64,000 bases of DNA, from assembly GCA_947044365.1 (NCBI GenBank), contig OX345642.1, positions 2,293,598 to 2,357,597 of the forward strand, read 5' to 3'. Both the position numbers and the translations under genes were made by a program. Every line of letters begins with the position of its first letter. Positions within the stretch are counted from its first letter, which is position 1. This DNA is from Petrosia ficiformis. Lineage: Eukaryota > Porifera > Demospongiae > Haplosclerida > Petrosiidae. This document shows, piece after piece, positions 1-29,612 of the stretch. Under the pieces are notes generated by a model. The model made no database searches, was not told the DNA's origin, and saw only the letters and a list, made by a program, of their open reading frames with translations.

Positions 1-1520
1 CCAATCGCTTAACCCCTTGCATAGCATACTGCACGGGGTAGTATGCTAGTACATGTAAACCACTATGCTGCAGAACCAATCACTTAACCCCTTGCGTAGC
101 ATACTGCACGGGGTAGTATGCTAGTATATGTAAACCAGAACCAATCGCTTAACCCCTTGCATAGCATACTGCACGGGGTAGTATGCTAGTATATGTAAAC
201 CAGAACCAATCGCTTAACAACTTGCGCAGCATACTGCACGGGGTAGTATGCTAGTACATGTAAACCACTATGCTGCAGAACCAATCACTTAACCCCTTGC
301 ATAGCATACTGCACGGGGTAGTATGCTAGTATATGTAAACCAGAACCAATCGCTTAACCCCTTGCATAGCATACTGCACGGGGTAGTATGCTAGTATATG
401 TAAACCAGAACCAATCGCTTAACCCCTTGCACAGCATACTGCACGGGGTAGTATGCTAGTATATGTAAACCAGAACCAATTGCTTAACCCCTTGCACAGC
501 ATACTGCACGGGGTAGTATGCTAGTATATGTAAACCACTATGCTGCAGAACCAATCGCTTAACCCCTTGCATAGCATACTGCACGGGGTAGTATGCTAGT
601 ATATGTAAACCAGAACCAATTGCTTAACCCCTTGCACAGCATACTGCACGGGGTAGTATGCTAGTATATGTAAACCACTATGCTGCGGAACCAATCACTT
701 AACCCCTTGCGTAGCATACTGCACGGGGTAGTATGCTAGTACATGTAAACCACTATGCTGCGGAACCAATCACTTAACCCCTTGCGTAGCATACTGCACG
801 GGGTAGTATGCTAGTATATGTAAACCAGAACCAATCGCTTAACCCCTTGCACAGCATACTGCACGGGGTAGTATGCTAGTATATGTAAACCAGAACCAAT
901 CGCTTAACCCCTTGCACAGCATACTGCACGGGGTAGTATGCTAGTATATGTAAACCAGAACCAATTGCTTAACCCCTTGCACAGCATACTGCACGGGGTA
1001 GTATGCTAGTATATGTAAACCACTATGCTGCAGAACCAATCGCTTAACCCCTTGCATAGCATACTGCACGGGGTAGTATGCTAGTATATGTAAACCAGAA
1101 CCAATTGCTTAACCCCTTGCACAGCATACTGCACGGGGTAGTATGCTAGTATATGTAAACCAGAACCAATTGCTTAACCCCTTGCACAGCATACTGCACG
1201 GGGTAGTATGCTAGTATATGTAAACCACTATGCTGCAGAACCAATCACTTAACCCCTTGCATAGCATACTGCACGGGGTAGTATGCTAGTATATGTAAAC
1301 CAGAACCAATTGCTTAACCCCTTGCACAGCATACTGCACGGGGTAGTATGCTAGTATATGTAAACCACTATGCTGCAGAACCAATTGCTTAACCCCTTGC
1401 ACAGCATACTGCACGGGGTAGTATGCTAGTATATGTAAACCACTATGCTGCAGAACCAATCGCTTAACCCCTTGCGTAGCATGCAGTAATTACAAGTATA
1501 TGTAAACCAATATGCTGCAT
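1..1520. repeat. 65/75-bp minisatellite in a CDC23 intron
   Basis: There are 21 complete tandem units plus one diverged unit from 1456. Units are 65 bp (12 copies) or 75 bp (9 copies); the long form has an extra 10 bp reading ACTATGCTGC. Each unit holds two interleaved inverted repeats: TAGCATACT with AGTATGCTA, and ACCCCTTGCA with TGCACGGGGT. The array extends beyond the left edge and lies downstream of CDC23 coding exon 2, so within the next intron. No coding potential is seen. Confidence 0.95.
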
Positions 1521-1553
1521 TATTATTTTGAAATGATTACTTGATCAGCTCAC

Positions 1554-2283
1554 CATAAAAAGTGAATACAATTTTAAAAACACTCCTTCATCCGATCGGC
1601 AATCTTTGAGCATATCAGCAGCCCTTCTGAATTCTCTCAAGTCATATAAAGATCTACCCAGTGTGTATGTAGTAAACTCTTGCAGAAATAATGAGGAATA
1701 AGTTAACTGTGGGATACTCTCTGATGATACTGGTAATGAATGAGCCAATTCAGCAGCCCTGGAAGAATAATACATAAATGTAGTCTTGAATCATTACAGA
1801 CTTGCAAACACAGGCTTTTTTTTGTGTACAACATTTTAAAAGATTTCAAGATTTTAATAGGAATTTCCTGACATACACAGATTTTTGTGGAATTAAATGG
1901 ATTTTTACTGTAAAATTTCAAGATTTCAGCAAATAAAGTGTATGAGATTTCAGCTCCGTGTCAGACCCCTCGGAACTGCTAAAGGCCTACACACTGCTTT
2001 AGAAACACAGTGGAACCTCTTTATGAAGGAGACCCGCAGACTATTCAAAGTATTTTTTAAATAGAGGTGTCGTTTATTCAAAGGTCATTTAATACACAAA
2101 AGCATGTATTGTGACCAGGAATGTCCTTAATTTGGAATGTCCTTTATCAGATGTTCTACTCTAGTCTACTCACCAGTTAGCACTGTGTAATAATCCTCTT
2201 TGAGTACATTCAATATAGGAAAGTAGGAGAGCTTGCTGTAGTTCTTGTAATGTCTTTGTGGGTACATCTTTACTTTCATCCAT
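1554..2283 (-). CDS. CDC23: CDC23/APC8, anaphase-promoting complex subunit, 5' exons only
   Basis: This is the N-terminal part of the TPR scaffold subunit APC8 of the anaphase-promoting complex, the nuclear E3 ligase driving mitotic exit. Two exons are visible: 2174-2283 (start ATG 2281-2283, then GTGAGT donor) and 1554-1758 (acceptor TTCTTCCAG, then donor GTGAGC). The Trp codon split across the junction joins the frames. Residues read MDESKDVPTKTLQELQQAL, then RGLLHSANW-AAELAHSL, then YTLGRSLYDLREFRRAADML. These match the order of the N-terminal helical region of animal CDC23, which has RGLLHSSKW, AELA and DVKEYDRAAHFL-like strings. An upstream in-frame Met (2361) would overlap TRIQK coding sequence, so I prefer 2283. 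The remaining TPR exons lie left of the window, beyond the minisatellite. Confidence 0.9.
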
Positions 2284-2349
2284 GCTAAATTGTTCCACGT
2301 GGGTAAGACATAAAGGGGTGTGTGTATCTCCTCCTCTCTTTTTCTGACA
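2284..2349. promoter_or_regulatory. Bidirectional promoter of CDC23 and TRIQK
   Basis: Only 66 bp separate the two start codons, so both 5' UTRs and the shared promoter must lie here or overlap the partner gene. A perfect palindrome CCACGTGG (E-box core CACGTG) sits at 2295-2302, with a pyrimidine-rich tract at 2327-2345. Its role as a promoter is inferred from geometry. Confidence 0.6.
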
Positions 2350-3133
2350 ATGGGTAAACACAAGGACAGTGACAGAAGCAAATCATCTGTTGACCAGTAC
2401 AGAAAAAGACTTGGTGAACAAACTGTCTACTATGTTGCATGACTCAATAGTGGAGCATACCTGTATATACAGCTCAGACCCTCCCTTGACATAATGTTCA
2501 TTAGGGAATATCTGAGTAGTATTATTGTTCATCAAGAGCCACACTGAGTGATAAGTAGTTTATTTAATATAGTAACATGTGGGCATGTTAATTTTAAATG
2601 AGTATTATATACTGTAACGGAATAGCCCCACTTTATTTTACAATTGTTAATGTGGGTCAATTCTGGAAGTACCACAAGGATAAACTTATTGGTTTACTAC
2701 CTGCTATAATAGACTAGCATCTATTATTAGTTTATGCAGGAATAGTCTAACTTAGACTAACAGTGCAGAGAAATCAGAATTACTTTCTTACAGAATAGTC
2801 CCGCTTTACCTTATGCAAATCTTGTAGTTCTTGTATGATATTGCATTTGAAATTTTAATAATACTTTAGGAAATCGAGAGAAACATCAATTACGTATACA
2901 CAAACCAAAATCACTGAAGACAAAAGAAATTCCATATTTTCAACCACGCAAGTACATCCAGGTTTGTGAAACTTGTTCAGTACTTACACCAGCAAGTATA
3001 CATGTTTTATTTCAATGTATAGGATGTTGGTGGAGTTGTTGTAATCTTGTTAGCACTATTAGGAATTGTATACATTTTTTATTCATTTGGTGGTATGGAT
3101 TATGTCATGAAATTATTTAAATCAATCAAATAA
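2350..3133 (+). CDS. TRIQK: TRIQK-like small ER membrane protein
   Basis: The gene has three exons, 2350-2413, 2870-2961 and 3023-3133, joined in phase to give 88 aa (vertebrate TRIQK is about 86 aa). The N-terminus MGKHKDSDRSKSSVDQYRKR matches the family's MG-K...VDQYRK start. A basic stretch (HKPKSLKTKE) follows, then one membrane helix near residues 54-76 (GGVVVILLALLGIVYIFYSF) and a short basic tail ending KSIK. TRIQK is a small, poorly understood endoplasmic-reticulum membrane protein. Only the first of the three QxxK/R motifs that name the family is clear (QYRK); a second Gln sits in HQLRIHK without the spacing. The individual exons are too short for simple ORF finding. The junction phases, length and topology support the call. 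Donor 2 (GTTTGT) is weak but consistent. Confidence 0.82.
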
Positions 3134-3147
3134 TTGAAACTATTAAT

Positions 3148-3153
3148 TTTATT
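3148..3153 (-). terminator. Poly(A) signal of RGN
   Basis: AATAAA is on the minus strand about 80 bp after the RGN stop codon. It lies immediately past the end of TRIQK coding sequence, so the two 3' UTRs overlap. Confidence 0.5.
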
Positions 3154-3221
3154 ATTATAGTGATGTATATAACGTAACATGACATTCTTATGAGTGATTT
3201 CTACATCCATAACGCCAAATC

Positions 3222-3231
3222 AATAAATAAA
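3222..3231 (+). terminator. Poly(A) signals of TRIQK
   Basis: Two overlapping AATAAA hexamers lie about 90 bp after the TRIQK stop. Cleavage 10-30 bp downstream would fall inside the last coding exon of RGN on the other strand. Confidence 0.5.
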
Positions 3232-3233
3232 AC

Positions 3234-5751
3234 CTAAATGCACTTAGAGTCATCAAAAAACTGAGGAGGGAACCCAGAGACTCCTAAATTAGAGATAGCG
3301 AAAATAGCTCCAGAGAAAGGGTACTTTTTCTTGTCGTCTTCACTATCGAATACAGAAGCACTGGTAACGTATAATATATCATAACTGGGCCCACCAAAAC
3401 AACATGAAGTGATTTTCGGGGCTGGAAGATTTATACGGGTAAGTAGTTCTCCTGTTTCTGGATCCCACCTACAAACACAACTTCCGGTAAATTCAGCAAC
3501 CCATATCTTCCCTTGTGTATCAATACACATCCCATCTGGTAGTCCATGAGTAGGGTCATTATTAAGATCAACTATTGTTTTCTGGTTGGTAATTTCTCCT
3601 GTTACTTCATTGTAATCAAAAGAGTATACCTGTCTTGGAATGGAATCAATGTAGTACATCTTGGTCCAGTCTGGACTCCAGTCCATTCCATTTGATACTG
3701 TGATATCAGATACATGATGTTTCACACTTACTATTGGGAATGAAATATGAATAATCATAATTTATGAATTAAAACCAGAAAATTTATGACACATTCTAAA
3801 TAATATGAGATATCATAAAACCTACACACGACTGTTTCATGTAGAAAATCTTTTTTGGGGGGGAAGCTCAGATGTGAATGTGCTAAGAGTTTGAAAATAT
3901 GTTCCTCTAGGGAACGGGATTGTTGTAATTAGCTTTTCTGATCGATGATTAGAATTAGTTACTGACTTATAATACAATGATAATAATTAGAATATTAATT
4001 TAATATTAATATTAGATATTAATATTAGATATTAATTAATTAGGCCATCTAATGATTATAATTAGATATTAATTTTAATGACCTAATTCAATTAGATATT
4101 TAATTAGGTAACTAAAATTCACTTTAATTAATTCAAAAGGTCAATAAAGTTTTCAGGCGAGAGATTAGCACTTTCTAGCCTCAATGTATTGCTTCCATGG
4201 CTAAAAACGCTTTCTATTGACCCAGTAGCAGTGGTTACATCAAGAAATTTCTTGATGTAGCCATTGTTACTATAAATAGAAACAATTGTTCTATAAATAA
4301 AAAAACTGCACCCAACCTAAACCTAGAATAATTTTCTAACTAATTTGGAGACCAGTGGATGATAACTTCACAATTACCACAAACTGTCTGTTGCTATTTT
4401 GATTAGTAATAGTTGAAAGTAGCTAATGAATACTAATTAACAATTACAACAAGCCTGCCAGGAAATGTCTTGAAACAAATTTTTTGTTTAGAGATGGAAA
4501 ACTTCCCCGTCTGTCCACTAGAGGAAGTGAAATTAAATTCATGATTTTGACATGATAATATTCATGATACAATGTTGTCATAACTATACTGTACTGCCCC
4601 ATCTATGCATGCAGGCCACTGAAGTTGACCTATTTGAAACTAAATTAGAGAAGAGAAAAAATACCGTGGCCACACACCACTTGGGAGTTGAACCTAGGTT
4701 ATTAGCTCATTGGATTTTGGCCAGGAGTAGATGCCAGTTTAAACTATTGGCTCCTGTGATAGAATGCATTTAATTTAGGATTTCTACCTCCATCATAGGA
4801 GTGAAGATTTCCTTGCTTTGCAGCAAAAACTCCTTTTGTTTCTTCGATAGACATGGTACCACACCACAATCGACCTTTCTTGTCACATTTTGCATCATTA
4901 AACCGGTTTTTAGGTTTATCTTCCTCTACAGATGCCAACTCCTTACACTCTCCTGCAAAAAAACAACAATTTATTAATTATCTCAAACAACCTTATAATG
5001 TCAAAAAGTAGTGCTCAAGTGCACCAAGATTTGCCTAATGAGTACAAAATTTTTGCCATCATAATGTATGCTAGCTGTATAGTGGGGAGTACCAGAGGCA
5101 CTTCATTCTACCATTCTACTTAGTCTAGTGAGCAGACCTTTTGCCTCCTCTTTTACATTGGGACGGGGCGGAGGAAATTTCTTCCATCCAGTCTCAATGT
5201 AAAAGCGGAGGCGAAAGGTCTGCTCGCCAGACTACCATTCTACCTCTCACATCAAATTTACTAGAGTCAGTTTAGAACGTCCCACAGATAATGTTATCAC
5301 TAAACAACACTAATGTTGTATTTATATTACGCCCCAAGAGATTTATCTAACCTGAGAGGCGATCCACTAGCTGTATCTTCTTTCCAATAACTGCAACTAA
5401 GTTCTTTTTACTTCTACATGGAACAGCTGCTCCAACTGTATCGGAAAAAGTCAGACTACGATTGGACTGATTGGAAAGGTCGAGAAAATGAATCTTCTTT
5501 GCATTAATATCCACCCAGACTAATTCATTATTTGCTTCATCATATACTGGCCCTTCCCCTATCACAGCCTTAGCATCTAGCAGTACATCTATCTTGGGCT
5601 GACTCACTATAATAATAATAATAGGTGACTAAGCAAGACACGCCAATTCAGTTTGGACTTTCTGATTACAAGAGATGTATATATAACAAGTTTGCATAAT
5701 ATGTACATGATAATAACAATAACATTACAATCTTGTAAATTGAGACATACT
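3234..5751 (-). CDS. RGN: Regucalcin / SMP-30 gluconolactonase
   Basis: This is a six-bladed beta-propeller lactonase of the SMP-30 family; it hydrolyses aldonolactones using a divalent metal in the cytosol. Exons: 5751 (the A of ATG only, after a 5' UTR exon), 5352-5606, 4788-4952 and 3234-3730; this gives 305 aa (human 299). Metal ligands are conserved at family positions: Glu18 (GEGPVYDE), Asn104 (NRFNDAK), Asn154 (VSNGMDWS) and Asp206 (LPDGMCID). The SCCFGG strand motif is also present. The exon at 5606 opens TG AGT CAG behind a good acceptor and has no ATG of its own. An upstream donor GTATGT after 5751 supplies the missing A, so the initiator codon appears to be split by an intron. Intron 3 (3731-4787) holds a tRNA-like fragment; intron 2 (4953-5351) holds a MITE. 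Confidence 0.9.
4655..4745 (-). repeat. tRNA-like SINE fragment in RGN intron
   Basis: On the minus strand a B-box-like GGTTCAACTCC follows AATGAGCTAATAACCTA, resembling the anticodon and T arms of a tRNA. No intact acceptor stem is seen. The rest of this intron (3790-4640) is AT-rich, with TTAATATTAAT-type simple sequence. Confidence 0.35.
5121..5234. mobile_element. 114-bp foldback MITE with about 38-bp TIRs
   Basis: The ends TAGTCTAGTGAGCAGACC and (reverse) TAGTCTGGCGAGCAGACC extend as inverted repeats to TTTTACATTG. CCATTCTAC flanks both sides (5111-5119 and 5235-5243), suggesting a 9-10-bp target duplication as in Mutator-like elements. The TAGTCT terminus is shared with the element at 57441. 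Confidence 0.8.
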
Positions 5752-6085
5752 TCTTCTCTTCCTGTTTGAGCACCACAGGTAATTTTTTTACACCGATAGG
5801 AATTTTATTGACAACAATGAATAATAATTTATTAATAAAATTAATAATTTATTATTATAATTAGGTGGGACACACCCACGAATGAAATCACATAACAAAC
5901 GAATAAAAAATGCGACCAAAACAAACAAAAAAAAAAACAAACGTGTGATTTCATGAGTATACATAACTTATTTTTATAATGTGAAAACGAGAAAGTGATA
6001 GTTGCCAATATTAGAACAGAGCAAAACGAGTTTACATAACAAGTATACAGAAGTCACTTTCTTCTTAACAATAACATTAAATTGG
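5752..6085. other. Intergenic, RGN 5' region to BEN gene 3' end
   Basis: This stretch contains the RGN 5' UTR exon upstream of 5751 (extent unknown) and AT-rich sequence with TTTATT motifs near 5850 that could be poly(A) signals for the BEN-domain gene. Nothing else is recognisable. Confidence 0.4.
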
Positions 6086-9000
6086 TTAGCCTTCATCTTC
6101 TTCAATATTTATAGTACTTCCACTCTCTGTCTTCTCCTCTTCACCTGTATTGACTAATAATGTTGGTGATATATGTACCTCATGGTATTCTGAAGTAGAG
6201 GCTATGTGTTCTGGTTGTTTTAATGAAGACCTTCTTGGTCTACGTGCCTGGACGCACTTGTCAATCATTGTGGAGTGTATCTCCGATTTTCTTGATGTGT
6301 TGTCAAACAGTACGCAATAAGCTGTATAAATTACAATGCTAGCTTATATATGCATATATACACATACATACACATATAGGTAAGAAAGAGGGGTGCATAC
6401 AGATATAGCCCCCCTCTCCAGTCTTAGGCAATTGAAATATGCCAAGAATAAGTAATATCAAATAGCTAAACAATAATGCTATTGGAAATGTACACAGATG
6501 ATTTTGGATTGCTGAACAATGGATTAATAAATGGACACAATACTGTATAGCTGTACAAATGGAATGGGAAGAATGGACACTATTGGAATCAGTATAGTGA
6601 ACAAATGGACCAATGGAATGGGAAGAATAGACAATACTGGATAGCTGAACAAATGAATGGGAAGAATGGACTGAGGAAAGCTGAACAAATGGACCAATGG
6701 AATAGGAATACAAAGAATGGAGAATACTGGATAGCTGAACAAATGAATGAGAAGAATGGACTGAGGATAGCTGAACAAATGGACCAATGGAATACAAAGA
6801 ATGGAGAATACTGGATAGCTGAACGAATGAATGAGAAGAATGGACTGAGGATAGCTGAACAAATGGACCAATGGAATACAAAGAATACTGAATAACTGAA
6901 CAAATGAATAAGAATGGACTGAGGATAGCTGAACAAATGGACCAATGGAATACAAAGAATACTGAACAGCTGAACAAATGAATGTAAAGAATGAACTGAG
7001 GATAGCTGAACAAATGGTCCAATGGAATACGAAGAATGGACAATACTGAACAGCTTAACAAATGAATGGGAAGAATGAACTGAGGATAGCTGAACAAATG
7101 GACCAATGGAATACAAAGAATACTTGATAGCTGAACAAATGAATGGAAGAATGGACTGAAACTAGCTGAACAAATGGACCAATGGAAAACAAATAATTGA
7201 CAATGCTGGATAGCCGAACAAATGAATGGGAAGAATGAACTGAGGATAGCTCAACAAATAGACCAAAGGAATACAAAGAATTGACAATACTGGATAGCTG
7301 AACAAATGAATGGGAAGAATGAACTGAGGATAGCTCAACAAATAGACCAAAGGAATACAAAGAATTGACAATACTGGATAGCTGAACAAATGAATGGGAA
7401 GAATGAATTGAGGATAGCTGAACAAATGGACCAATGGAATACAAAGAATTGACATACTAGATAGCTGAACAAATGAATGGGAAGAATGAACTGAGGATAG
7501 CTGAACAAATGGACCAAAGGAATGGGAAGAATGAACAATACTGGATAGCTGAACAAATGAATGAGAAGAATGAACTGAAGATAGCTGAACAAAAATGGAC
7601 CAAAGGAATGGGAAGAATAGACAATACTGGATAGCTGAACAAATGAATGGGAAGAATGAACTGAACAAATGGACCAATGGTGAGAATGGACACTACTAGT
7701 ATATGTATAATGAACAACGGATCAATGGAATGTGAATTAGTATGAGAATTACATGTAGCTAAACAGAACAGTTAAAAGGAACAAGTGTAACTAGAGAGAG
7801 AAAAGGTTACAGAATAGGTCAACATACTTTTAATAGCAGATATTACAGTTGGATCCAATTGCTCATAGTGTTGACTAGAAGCAGACAAAGTTGACCTGGC
7901 AAGAGTAGCACGATCCCAGTAAATACTCATGAGTTTCCGTGCTAATTGTTTCCCAGTCTTGACCACTGCCAGAATCTGCTGAAGTCTGGAAGTCGAAATG
8001 AAAACATTAGTACCGGGCACAAGTTCAATCTTATCATCATCAGGTCTTTTCACATCTCTGGTCTTGTTTGCAAGTGAGAGCTAAAAGGAACACTACATTC
8101 AAACCACTATTAGGAACACAAAAGTGTACATGTCGATCATGTTTTAGAGTAGTTCCCATTAATAAAAGGCATTTAAATTTATTCTTTATACTTGCATGTT
8201 AGAGTACAGGTTAACATACAAAGCATTGGAGGCTTTTTCATATCATTATGTTATGCTCACACGGCAATAACATAAGTAAAGATCATTCATGCTCACCTTG
8301 TTGTCCTCAGACAATTGTTCATAACTTTAGTTTGGTAATCTTTTTACCTGTACCATTTTCATATAATTATCCTTCCCATTTTTTTTTGTGAATGTCAAAT
8401 TTCAATCCATTGCTTCATTATTGAGTTACAGTATAATCATGTATTAACATTATGACATTAAACTATACACTATATTACATATAAAATCATCACATCCTAA
8501 TTTTGAGGTCATCGTGAATGTGAACAGACTTTAGTGTTTTCTCTATGCTATTCTAGAGGTGTACAGTACCTAGTCTCCCTTATTAGTTACAAAAAACACT
8601 CAGTATACAATATTCTAAATATTTATTAATTTTTACATACCCAAAAAACTTTTCAAACATAATTCGATGCAGCAATTAGTTGGTCACTTTCATGTACACT
8701 CTATTGCAAAATCCTAGAGAAAACACGGATTGCAATGTGTGGGTTCAACTTTAAGAAACTAAGAATTTCATGAACAAGTAGAAGGTTGTACCTGAGGACT
8801 CTAGAACCCAGCCCTCCATAGATCCACCAGTGCAGTGATTGTTTACCACAGCAGCCATTAAATTTTAGACACACAATTAAATTTAAAGGTGAAACAAATT
8901 AACATGATAGTTTCAATTACACAGCATATGTAATTAATAGAAAACACACAATATATATACTGGGCAAGGTATATCCTGAATACGTACTAAATGCACTCTA

Positions 9001-10538
9001 AATTAATCCATAAATATTATGTTTCCACTCTAAATATATATTTCTACTAATACTAAACCTATACTGCTTTGCTTATACCTATATTCCAGTAAAAACAATC
9101 ATTATAGCATAGGGATGGCTCTTCGGGATTTAAAATGAGTTTAGCCCGCCCTTTTTTCTTGCATCTCCATTTGGGGTCAATATGTGTAGACTGTACACAT
9201 AGTATGTAGACATGGGATCAAATCCTTGTAAATGTTTTGAAGGCTCACTATAACTATATAATATAATATAAATGTATCACTGGGACGACACATGTATGCA
9301 TGTGTAGTGTATGCATGTAAATGTTCCTGGTTGCATGTTTTTCACAACATGTTACATGTATGTATATCTATAATGTACAACACTATTATAAGATGTTTTA
9401 TACATTAACTTACATATATATACATATATATACTAAGACGTAACAAATTCTTTACCTGCTGACTTTCAACAACCTGAACTTTAGCTAACTGAAGACTGGT
9501 TGTACTACCACTTTCTTCTTCTCTCTGTTTGAGAGTAGGTTGGTGAATGGTAAAACCTTCCACTCGACTTCTTACCTATTATAATAAAAGTTTGTTTCAT
9601 GAATTCTGAACACTAGTGAGATAATATTTTGCTATGTAGCTATATATTATCAACAGCTTATGAGCGCCGCGAAGCTCCTGATATTATACATAATCAGTCT
9701 TAGTAATTAAAAAAAAAAATGGTTAATTTCCCAAGCTCGTCACAAGTATTATTATTGCCTCATGTTCAAATTGACAAAATTTGTGTATGACATATCATTC
9801 TATGGAATTACCTGTACTGGTATGTTTTGTGGTTTAATTGCAATCATTGACTCCAGAGCAGGTACAAGCCTCGGCTTTTTGCCTGTAAAGAAAGAGTTAG
9901 TATCAAATGAAGACAGTCTTAAAAATCTATAATAATAATTATTTCGAGGTAGTAAACAACAACTTATAGCTGAAATAACGTTTGTTATGCAAAGAAACGA
10001 TTATCGCTATAAAAGAATTACTTACTTCCAAGAGCTCTGCACAGCTGTTCCTCTAAGGCTTGCACTCTCTTCCTCAACTGTCTGACTTCCGTATCTTTCG
10101 TCAAACACTTGTTGCAACACTCACTGTGTGTCATCATATCACCACCACTCGTTGAAACAGCTACAAGACCAGTTGTATCCAACATCGATTCACTGTCGTG
10201 TTGGATGCTGCGAGCAGACTCTGGTGGGGATTCTTGTAAGTCCGACTGCATTTGCTGTAGTTGACGCGACATCACTACAGGATAAGCTTAAGAGTATTAT
10301 TATATATTATTTAAAAAAAAAACAAAAACAAACAAGGTTTTTTCAAAAACTTACCAAGATGAGCAACAGATACAGGGCGATTATTTTCAATACTGTCATC
10401 GCTACTTGCACTACTGCCTCCATTGAACTGAATCAGCGTACGAGGAGGGCTTCTTGGAGATTCTGACAGAGTACTCGAAGATGCTGCGTCCTGTTCGTCT
10501 GGCCACATCACGAAGAAATACCGATTGAGAGGGGTCAT
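6086..10538 (-). CDS. BEN-domain protein with short coiled coil
   Basis: Six exons: 10355-10538, 10026-10274, 9812-9882, 9456-9575, 7828-8080 and 6086-6321. All phases agree, giving 370 aa. Residues 1-115 are Ser/Pro/Asp-rich and probably disordered. Residues about 118-142 (DTEVRQLRKRVQALEEQL) form a short coiled coil after a Cys pair (ECCNKCL). Residues about 226-325 are a BEN domain: ELVPGTNVFISTSRLQQIL, then ARKLMSIYWDRATLARSTL, LDPTVISAIK and, across the last intron, IHSTMIDKCVQARRPRR. The C-terminus is acidic (NIEEDEG). BEN domains bind DNA or chromatin partners, so a nuclear transcription-regulator role is inferred. The coiled coil plus C-terminal BEN layout recalls BEND5, but I do not assign orthology. 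The final intron contains a 1.2-kb minisatellite. Confidence 0.85.
6480..7740. repeat. About 80-90-bp minisatellite in the BEN gene last intron
   Basis: There are about 14 tandem units marked by GGACCAATGGAA or GGACCAAAGGAA, alternating with GAACAAATGAATGGGAAGAA and GAGGATAGCT. The array is nearly stop-free in several frames, which produces long spurious ORFs of Ser/Phe/Leu-rich composition. It separates the two exons of the BEN domain. Confidence 0.92.
8275..8533 (+). mobile_element. TTCACATTCAC MITE family, full-length copy
   Basis: The left end GTAAAGATCATTCATGCTCAC and right end GTGAATGTGAACAGACTTTAG form imperfect TIRs. The internal sequence (ATAACTTTAGTTTGG, then CCATTGCTTCATTATTGAG) recurs at 23698, 44585, 44862, 45302 and 60488. 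The copy lies in BEN gene intron 4. Confidence 0.75.
8546..9455. other. Remainder of BEN gene intron 4
   Basis: AT-rich intron sequence with short ACATGT tracts near 9290-9430. I see no gene, RNA or defined repeat here. Confidence 0.5.
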
Positions 10539-10783
10539 TCAAGCTTGTTGTATATTGAATTATATTCTCCGCTATAGTACTGTTTTATTGGTTCTCCAGC
10601 TATTTTTCAAGTTTCACAACTCATAAATAATTCATTCATATAAATAGACATTATTTATACGGGTGTACATTACGTGTATACATAAAAACGTGTACAGGTA
10701 CCATGCATACAAAACAATGTACCGGTAGTATAGTAATTATATAATTATGTACATAATGCATTACATTATTATAATTATATTGC

Positions 10784-29612
<18,829 letters not shown>

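Noticed and set aside
1..1520. CRISPR-like array
   Set aside because: Units are contiguous with no unique spacers, and the context is a eukaryotic intron.
6339..7717. Several 85-255-codon open frames rich in Ser/Leu/Phe
   Set aside because: They are translations of the minisatellite in different frames, with no splice structure or family similarity.
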